From: Actinostola sp. cb2023
Taxonomy: Eukaryota; Cnidaria; Anthozoa; Actiniaria; Actinostolidae
DNA length: 64,000 nucleotides
Direction of reading: 5' to 3'
NCBI GenBank assembly: GCA_033675265.1
Contig: JAUJYZ010000790.1
Coordinates: 259,501-323,500, forward strand
The notes under the pieces were generated by a model. It was not told where the DNA came from. It searched no databases and worked only from the letters and a program-made list of their open reading frames with translations. Both the position numbers and the translations under genes were made by a program. Below are positions 46,496 to 64,000 of the stretch, piece after piece. Numbering within the stretch: position 1 is the first letter of the stretch; the number at the start of each line of letters is the position of its first letter.

Positions 46496-49213
46496 CTGTT
46501 ACTAGATACAGCCTCTATTCTCCATACAACGATCATTGTTTGAATACGATGATCTATGAGTGATGTCTGGAATTGAGGGCATACTTTATACAATGGTAAC
46601 TCCTTTGCGAGACTCCGAGACAAGGCATATTTTGCGAGCCCGAGACGCTTTTTCGCCGATTTCCTTTGTTTTCAAAATCCGACTCTGAGACGGCTTCTTG
46701 TGAAAAAACGAGACTTCGGGTGAAATTTTGCGAGACTCTGACCTTTTGCGCAGGGACCATTCGACACCCTTGCGGGGACCATTGGCGCCCCTACTAAAGA
46801 TTGGGACTACTAGCTCACGCTGAGGTAGCCTAAGTAAACATTGTTTAATATGTAAAATATTCGCCACGAAATTATCCAACTCACATTACGTCATAGGACA
46901 AGTGAAATTACTTGTGATATACCCCTGACTTATGGCTTTAAAATTGGTTGCAAAAGACTGATGTGCAACTGAATATCTAAGTGTCTGGTAATTTATAGGG
47001 GTCTAGTGATCGTTATTTAACCCGTTTGGGTTTGTACAGATAATTAACATTTATTCTAATTATTTCATTTAGATTGATTTATGTATTAAAAGTTATCTAG
47101 AAATAAATATAAAAATTAAGTGATAAAACAATTCAGATCGAATTAGGGCTAACTATCCAAGCACAATGCGAACTCTGCGGGAATTTCTAGGGTTAGCAAA
47201 GGGTTCACAAAATAGAGGTCACCCAACTGCGGATGATTTTAGGGTGCACCGGTCTCATGCGGAAATTTGGTCTTCAAACTTGGATTTTCTTGCCGAATCG
47301 TCGTTCTAACTTTCCATAAGCACAACAGTTCACTAGTTTAAAAATCTGTATTTGTAATTTGCTTAAATTAACGACAAAATGTTGACAATTAGAAACGATG
47401 TAACTGTTCCTCAACACGGAAATAAAAGATCAAAACGAAGCAGATAAGCTGAATGTCGATCACGTTGTGTCACTGTGGTTTCAACAGCGGCTAAATCACG
47501 CTACCACGGCGGGTTCTTTGTCACGTACGACTTTTTAATTTACAGAGCATTGAAACACTAGAAAAGCACATTAAATTGGAAAACGATTTTCAGAAAATAT
47601 AAAAAATATATTTGAATTTGAGGCCGGTCACGCACTAGATGCCTGCGTTACAGTCCAAATGATACGAGTGTGACGCTGGTGACGTCATGTTGCTTCTGTA
47701 TTCAGTGATAAATCGGCATGTCGCAGTGGATGTTGAATCTAAGAGAGAACATTGTCGATTCTCTTCGTTTCTAAGGTAAGAATCAATCAATTTAGATTCG
47801 ATTATTGTGTATTTAATGTGTATGTTTTGTGAGAATCGCCTCAAAGGTTCTTTGGTTTGAAGTTATGTTGGTGTTGTGTTATGTTATGTTGAACCGACAA
47901 AGGAAATCAGTTACTTACAAAGGAAGTTTTACCAAAATAAAATCAGTTAATAAGGTATAAATAAGCTCTCTATAGTACTTATATATCAAGGAATACTATG
48001 TATAGTCTTATAGAACATATATAGCAAGAAACGAAGATGAAATAATAGTTTATTCATGAAATATGCCTGAAGTGCGATCATGTGTAACGGACAAGCTAAG
48101 CATATCAATGATGGTATATAAAAGCCGATGTATGTCTTCCGAAGTATAACTAATTAGTATATTTTTGAAATGAAAAAGCCTTATAGGGACCAGTATTCGT
48201 GATAGCTGGACAGAATTCTAGTTTAATCAAGTATACCAACACGCTATGGATGGTTTAATGGTTGAATAATTTGGTTAATTATACCAAATATTTCAAAATG
48301 TATTACATTCATATTTGGTGAACGAATAAATCAAAAGAATGTTAAAATAGTATTTGACAAATTAACGAAGAAGTGCGAAACACTGCTTTGAGAGTGGACA
48401 GACCCCAAAAATAACAGTTTTAACTGTTATTTCTAAAGTCATTTCATGTAGTTTAAATCCCGGGGGAACCGGGGGGGTTCAAATTTTATTGGACTACCAG
48501 AGACTGAGCTGGTACCTTTTAGGGTGTTTTTTTTTTTAGTAAATAAGATACCCGAGATACGAATTACAGCAACAACAACTTTAATCATCTGATTTATCTC
48601 ATTTCACTAACACTCATCGGTAAAGTTAAAATTCGTTCAATCAACTGACTTGTGTCACTTAACACTCACTTCAAGAAGAAGGTGTTCGAAGTTGTGTCTT
48701 TAATACTATTAAAACTGCAAAAAAATATTAAATTTGTTGTTATTTAGCTGGTACCTTTTAGGGGTAGATAGATAGATAGATAGATTTTATTTCCACACGG
48801 TGGTTCTATCAGTACAAAACCGGTTTACATAACTAGCCGTGCTTGTATATAAAATCCTATGTTGCCACGCCCACCAGGATAACACTCACGTACCTTTAAG
48901 GGTCATTTTCAAAATTTCCGACGAACATCCCCGTCATTCTATATATAGGAGACCCCTCCCTCCCCCCCAGGGTTTAAATATTAACAATACAATCTTAGCA
49001 GGAAAAACTTATCCAGTGCCGTACATTTATCCTTTCCTACTCCCCCTTGGGCTACGGTTACCACAGAAATAGCAGTTATTAAATAAGTCATTTGATGTTT
49101 AAATATCAACAATAGATTCCTGAAGACCAAAATCCAGTGTACATTTTTCCTCCTCTACTCCCCCTTGAGCTGCGATTAGCTTAGTTTAGGTGTATTGAAT
49201 TCGCCACAAACAA

Positions 49214-49533
49214 TTGCCCTATACCACTATGACGTAACGGCTTATTTATGAGGGGGACAGAATCGTGAAGAACAATAGAAATTTGAACTAAATCTGCTCT
49301 GCTGAGGTTCACTTGATTTCAAATTGGCTAGTTTCCAGATATTATGTTCATCGATGCTTTTCCCACAATATTTACTGTGTTTGGTGACTTTTATCGCTTT
49401 CAGACCGTCTGTAAAATGCATTTATTTGGGAAATCCTTTGTGTTGTTGCTGTTTTGTCCCCCTCTAGCGACCATGATCCTTAGCGTTTAAACAATAGATT
49501 GTTTTGATTTGACGTCATAGTGATATAGGGCAA
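49214..49533. mobile_element. foldback element with TTGCCCTATA ends
   Basis: TTGCCCTATACCACTATGAC at 49214 is inverted at 49511-49533 (GTCATAGTGATATAGGGCAA). It directly abuts the next MITE. Confidence 0.8.
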
Positions 49534-49535
49534 CA

Positions 49536-49773
49536 CTCCAGTTTCGAGTTGTTAAGCGATGACCGCTGTCCTTGACAAAAGACGCATTTGCTCAGGCTAA
49601 GCCTCAATTCAGTGTAAATTATGCCCAAATACCGACGAGAACGCGAAAAAGTGTTGACATTCAACAATAGAAACCATTTTTAATTGCATTATTCTCTGGA
49701 TTGAGGCTAAGTCTGACCAAACGCGTCTTTTGTCAAGGAGTACAGCGGTGTCTAAACAAAGTCGAAACGGGAG
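49536..49773. mobile_element. MITE, copy 2 of the 13301 family
   Basis: CTCCAGTTTCGAGTTGTTAA at the left, GTCGAAACGGGAG at the right. The interior matches 13301-13507 (CGAGAACGCG, GATTGAGGCTAAG, TTGTCAAGGAGTACAGCGGT). The right flank is TA, the left CA. Confidence 0.82.
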
Positions 49774-50093
49774 TATTGTGTGACTGACGATACACAGTGT
49801 CGGAAGAATTCGAGACCGTTACGACGTAACGCTTTTTAAAATCAATATTTGTTTGGGTATCTTCATGATAGATTGTGAATCCTCCAGAATCAGTCGCTTC
49901 GAGTTTCGGTAGACGCGAACGCGCGAAGAATGGGGACGAGTTTGAGGCGGGGAGACGTTCGGGAACAACGAAACTCGGCGCGACTGATTCTCGGAGCGAC
50001 TGGAGGGAAAAGGGCCGACTGTTCACAGTCTACTTCATGTTGAATTATTTCATGCTTTGTTCAATAACCCTATGTTATATTTCTCTGCAGCGT

Positions 50094-50140
50094 ATGGTGT
50101 CAGTATGTTATACAGATTTGTTGCTTTGCTTGTCTCTTTT
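50094..50140 (+). CDS. weak candidate signal-peptide exon of gene C
   Basis: An acceptor (ttctctgcag, ending 50090) is followed by ATG at 50094 and a short hydrophobic frame, MVSVCYTDLLLCLSL, with GTAATT at 50141. The leftover is two bases, while exon 2 requires one, so either there is another small exon or this is chance. I found no better candidate between 46.0 and 50.4 kb. Confidence 0.2.
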
Positions 50141-50370
50141 GTAATTATAAAGTACTTTATGGTGTCGGTTGATGCAAAAAACGGTAATTATTTACTAATA
50201 ATTTATTGAACTCTACTCTTAGACTAACTTAGTGTACTCTCGTCCCGACATTTCCTCCCTCCACCTTTCTACTTCCCTCTTCCGGTCTCCATCCTTCCTT
50301 CTTTCGTTACTTTCTTAGCTATACAAGACTGACCTTTATAACTACTCTTTTTCATCGATTGTTCAAATAG

Positions 50371-60347
<9,977 letters not shown>

Positions 60348-61035
60348 TTGAATGGTTACAGTTCATTAGGCACTAGACATGATAGTATATGATAGTAGTT
60401 ACCCTCAGCGCCGTACCACAGGCAACTCAACAATTTCTTCTGAGGCGCGCGTATTGTTTTGATGGATTTCCTGTGGTAGAGCGCGCGTGAGATGTTTTAT
60501 ATTGGGCTCCCTGTGTTTTACGCACGGAATCACGTGCGTTTACGTTCAATGGAGTATTTGCTGAACGTAAACGAAAAACGATGCACGCATAATTCATATA
60601 TTTTTTTAATAATAATAATAATGACTTTATTTCAGTGTTTTTTCACTTTATATTTTTAATAATAGTTTTATAAGATATGGTTGCGCTGCCTCATTGCATG
60701 AACGGTTTGAATGTCATTAAAGCTAAGACCGAAAGGAATTCTGGGAAATTGACGATCTCAAATAACATTTTAAAACCAACAGTCTCTTTATAGTACTGTG
60801 AAACGTATTATATAGCACACGCTGTCAGTCGTGCTATTCCAATTAAAAAGGACCAAAGGCACTAATCGAAAAAACCTAGCTGTATGACGGTCTCTCGTCT
60901 TGTATTTTAGATAGATCGTTTATTAAAAATGGATCGTTTAGTAAAGATAAAGTTATACATTGCAGTTGATACTGAATTGCGTAACTATTTACAAGTTGCC
61001 TAATTTAATAATCTATAATATAATATAATATAATA

Positions 61036-61250
61036 CAGCAATATGCAGAAATTCTGATCCTTTTGACTAAAATACATATATATCAAAAACCTACTTAAAA
61101 TTATGGGATGGCTACGCTGATATTTTTTTCATAAAGTCTCGCTGGCAGACAACTAGAAAAAAATATCAGCATAACCATCCCATAATTTTAAGTAGGTTTT
61201 TGATATATATGTATTTTAGTAAAATGGATCAGAATTTCTGCATATTGCTG
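61036..61250. mobile_element. TA-flanked MITE, arms about 90 bp
   Basis: CAGCAATATGCAGAAATTCT at the left is inverted at the right end (61226-61250), with TA at 61034-61035 and 61251-61252. The arms extend inward through CTACTTAAAATTATGGGATG. 215 bp in total. Confidence 0.9.
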
Positions 61251-62310
61251 TATAATATAATATATTATAAAATAACATATATATAACGCGCGCTCTGATT
61301 GGCTAAAAAGCTATGTGATATAAGTACATAAACATGGTTCATGACCTTGAACAACCTTGAAGCGATGCAGTGGATTTGATCGACCACAAACGTATTTTTT
61401 TCTGTTGTCAAACATGTTTTATTTACTAAACAAAAGCCATAGAATTACAGTTTTTCTTGTTTAGTTAAGTTCAAGTTCTATGTAGATGTGAGTTTTGATG
61501 ATTTTAAACCGAAAATTAATTTTGCAAGAATTCAAACACGGCAAGAAACAAACTCGACGAATTGTCCAATTATTGTTGTCCACAATAACGAAGAAAACTA
61601 AATATAACGGCTCAGTTTTCTCAATCACATACTAACCATTTTGTAAGTTATATAGCTACATATATTTTCAGTCAAGTGTACGACTGAAAATATCAAGAAA
61701 AGATAGCCGTATTTATACTGACAAAAGAGTGAAAACAGAGCGATTCTTGTAGCTACACGGCGGGTTCGCCAGAACATTCATCAGTCTCTAGTAAAATATG
61801 TCAAAGAGAAAAAATATCTTCAAATGTCTCAGAAACGTCCATCGTTTATACATTCTTGTCGAGAAAAGCGATGAAAAGATTCAAAAATACGACAAAAACT
61901 GTGGATATTGGCTACCTGACTTCGTGCTCCATTCATCAAGTTGTCAAATATTTCAGAAAGTTTGACGACTCTTCGTCATTGATCGTGATTCGGCTCAGCT
62001 TTTCTCACTTTTCTTCGTGTTTCGTGTTCACAGAATACAAAAACAAAGTGTAACAAGCATTCTTCTGTAATTTTCTGACAGAAAATAGCATTCTTCAAAA
62101 CGTTTTTCGTGTCAAAACACCAAACGGGGAAACGGCACACTGATGAAAGTTGTAGAGTCGCTTTGCCATTTTGATTTCTTTCGTGAGATTTGATTGGATG
62201 ATGGGCGATTTCTGACGCTTTTCAGGAGAATTGAAAATTTGATCAGTAAAACCTCGCGTAAATAAAGGATTTTTACGAAAGAAATCCTTGCAGTTATTTT
62301 ATAAAAGCTT

Positions 62311-62486
62311 TATAAAAATGGTTTTCCATGTTTTGTGCTCTTATATCAACACGCGGGATGTTGGGAGAACACGAGAAAAGCTTTAAAATCACGAGCCTCC
62401 GGCGAGTGATTTTAAAGCTTTTCAAGTGTTCTCCCAACATCCCGCGTGTTGATATAAGAGCACAAAACATGGAAAACCATTTTATA
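62311..62486. mobile_element. foldback element, arms about 75-80 bp
   Basis: TATAAAAATGGTTTTCCATG at the left is inverted at the right, with ATCAACACGCGGGATGTTGG inside both arms and a 19-bp centre (CACGAGCCTCCGGCGAGTG). Confidence 0.9.
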
Positions 62487-64000
62487 AATCTTAAATATAG
62501 AATCCCATAGCTCATATGAAACTCGCGCGCTGATTGGCTGAGAAGCAAACCGGATGAGAGGGTATTCAGCGTGGAATTGGGTGCTTTGCAAACCGGATGC
62601 AATGGGTATTTAGCGTGGAATTGCGAGATGAAAGCGAGGCTGTGGCTAAGATACGATATACGCGTACAAAGGATGGATTGAGAGTTGAGGTCAAATCAAT
62701 ATTTTAGCTTTGTTTGCTCTCATTTGTCATTTGTAAAATTCATTTTCATCGAAGTGAAATTAATGTCACAAACACAGAGTACTGAAAAATCTTTACGCTT
62801 TTTCAGTTGTACTTCAAGTGTCTTCTCAACTTAAGCTTAAATATAAACTGAACACGAAAGCAAAGCAAATCGTTTTGAATCTGGCTTTAGCATCTCTAGC
62901 ACTAAATATAATCGATGTAAAGAAATATATTAAAGCGAGATGAGAATCGAAGTTTGAAAGAGAGACCACGAAGTACAACGACAGCAAATCATGGCGAACG
63001 ACATTTTCAGACCGGCATAAAGCAACCACAATCTAATAGATTAAGCCAACAGATAAACAACAAAATCGGTCCAATTTAATTCAGCATTTACACCTAGCAA
63101 CATCTGTACCTGTAATCATACAAAACTGCAAATTTATCCCGTGTTCCAGTTGTGTTCTCTTTGCTTGTCAGTCGATCGGCTGCCTTTTACTTTGAGCCTT
63201 GTGTACTTGTTTTGTACAAGTCATGTAGCTTCACTCACTGAATCAGAGCTATCGCCTCTGCATCTTTATCAATAAATATGGCTTTGAAAGAACTATTTTG
63301 CCTGAGAATCTTCAGCATTCAGTAAGGTAGTTAACAAATCCATCAATGTCCTGTGAAATGTTGAAGTTCACTAGATTCAACTTCTCATGCAAGCGGCACT
63401 CAGTTCTCTGATCGGATTGAAAGCAACAAGAAACGGTCAGTTGAGAAAATTTGAACGATTTATTTAAGCTCTTAAGTCTTATGAGGATAGAATAAGTCCG
63501 TATTTTCGTGTATTTCCAATTAACTTCTTTGTTAACTGAATAACATCAGAAAAGCATACTTACAGGTTTGACAAGACTGATTCATTGATTGTGAAAACTT
63601 GAACTGAACTTCGAGCCTGTCACTGATCACTTTTAGTCTTTTTGGTTGTAAGTTTTCGTTAACTATGAACTGGTTATCCATATCTAAATCTATGGCTGTG
63701 TTTCTGTTGTAGATTGACCCTAAATCTAGACGTTAAAACGACTGAAGAAAACAACGTTTGTCTTCAAGTTCATGCAGATAAACTGATTTTAGTATTCAAT
63801 TTTGCTTGATTCCTATTGGCTAGCGTAGCGAAAGACTGAACACTGCACTGGCTTTCTTAGCGACGCGCGATATAGCGACTCAAGATTGTCTAAAAACTAT
63901 ATATTTTTCAAAACAAAGAGAACGCTATGGGATTCAAGGAAAATTCATTGGCTCGACTCGTGAATTCCACGTTGAATTCACTCGAAAAGGCGATATCGCA

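Larger units (their letters stand above)
45962..50093. other. intergenic region between genes B and C
   Basis: No gene recognised. It holds the TTGGAAATTCT array (46050-46262), a CAGTGGCGGATCC-type element (46366-46495), a foldback at 49214-49533, a MITE at 49536-49773 and a GC-rich inverted stretch at 49875-50005 (CCTCCAGAATCAGTCGCTTC inverted at its right end). 46500-49200 shows nothing distinctive. Confidence 0.6.
60348..64000. other. region downstream of gene C
   Basis: No gene recognised on either strand. Contains foldback elements at 61036-61250 and 62311-62486, several CGCGCGCTCTGATTGGCT-like motifs (61287, 62525), and a CCTGTGGTAGAGCGCGCG segment at 60468 also present at 19269. 62700-64000 shows nothing distinctive. 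Confidence 0.6.

Noticed and set aside
49875..50144. 89-codon ORF upstream of gene C as a first coding exon
   Set aside because: Its first two thirds come from a GC-rich inverted repeat; only the last part is hydrophobic, and the leftover phase does not fit exon 2. Kept only as a weak signal-exon candidate (50094-50140).

Overview
This is an animal (metazoan) nuclear genomic window of about 64 kb. It carries a tandem cluster of three Eph-type receptor tyrosine kinase genes, all on the + strand. Evidence for a eukaryote: coding sequence occurs only as short ORF islands bounded by canonical AG/GT splice sites; paralogous exons have matching lengths and intron phases; introns hold minisatellites, microsatellites, foldback elements and MITEs; base composition is AT-rich. 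Eph receptors with the full domain order are an animal feature. Introns of moderate size, many short foldback elements and the divergent Eph sequences suggest an early-branching invertebrate (anthozoan-like or sponge), but I cannot fix the lineage from sequence alone.

Layout. 1-5.4 kb: upstream region and probable first intron of gene A, with a 32-bp minisatellite and an 89/92-bp tandem array. 5.4-19.7 kb: Eph gene A, open in every exon I modelled. 19.7-23.8 kb: intergenic, with foldback repeats. 23.8-46.0 kb: Eph gene B, with the largest introns. These hold a 51-bp satellite, an approximately 100-bp array split by a 3.5-kb hAT-like element, and long GAT-rich arrays. B carries one clear single-base frameshift in its first FN3 exon and probably a second in its signal-peptide exon. 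46.0-50.4 kb: intergenic, MITE-rich. 50.4-60.3 kb: Eph gene C, whose ligand-binding exon is scrambled by several frameshifts while its kinase and SAM exons stay open. 60.3-64.0 kb: no gene seen, several foldback elements.

Each gene has 17 recognisable exons in the same order and phases: ligand-binding jellyroll (LBD), Sushi/EGF-like Cys-rich region, two FN3 domains, transmembrane segment, juxtamembrane segment with two conserved tyrosines, tyrosine kinase, SAM domain. The products would be single-pass receptors that bind membrane-tethered ephrins and signal by autophosphorylation. The three differ at the C-terminus (QTFV, EAFV, no PDZ motif), at the kinase gatekeeper (Thr, Ala, Thr) and in ectodomain integrity. 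All three have Ala in place of the third Gly of the nucleotide-binding loop. Late-LBD, FN3-1 and kinase exons are far more alike between copies than the N-terminal LBD or the introns, which points to gene conversion, selection or both. No ephrin gene, no unrelated protein-coding gene and no prokaryotic feature was found.
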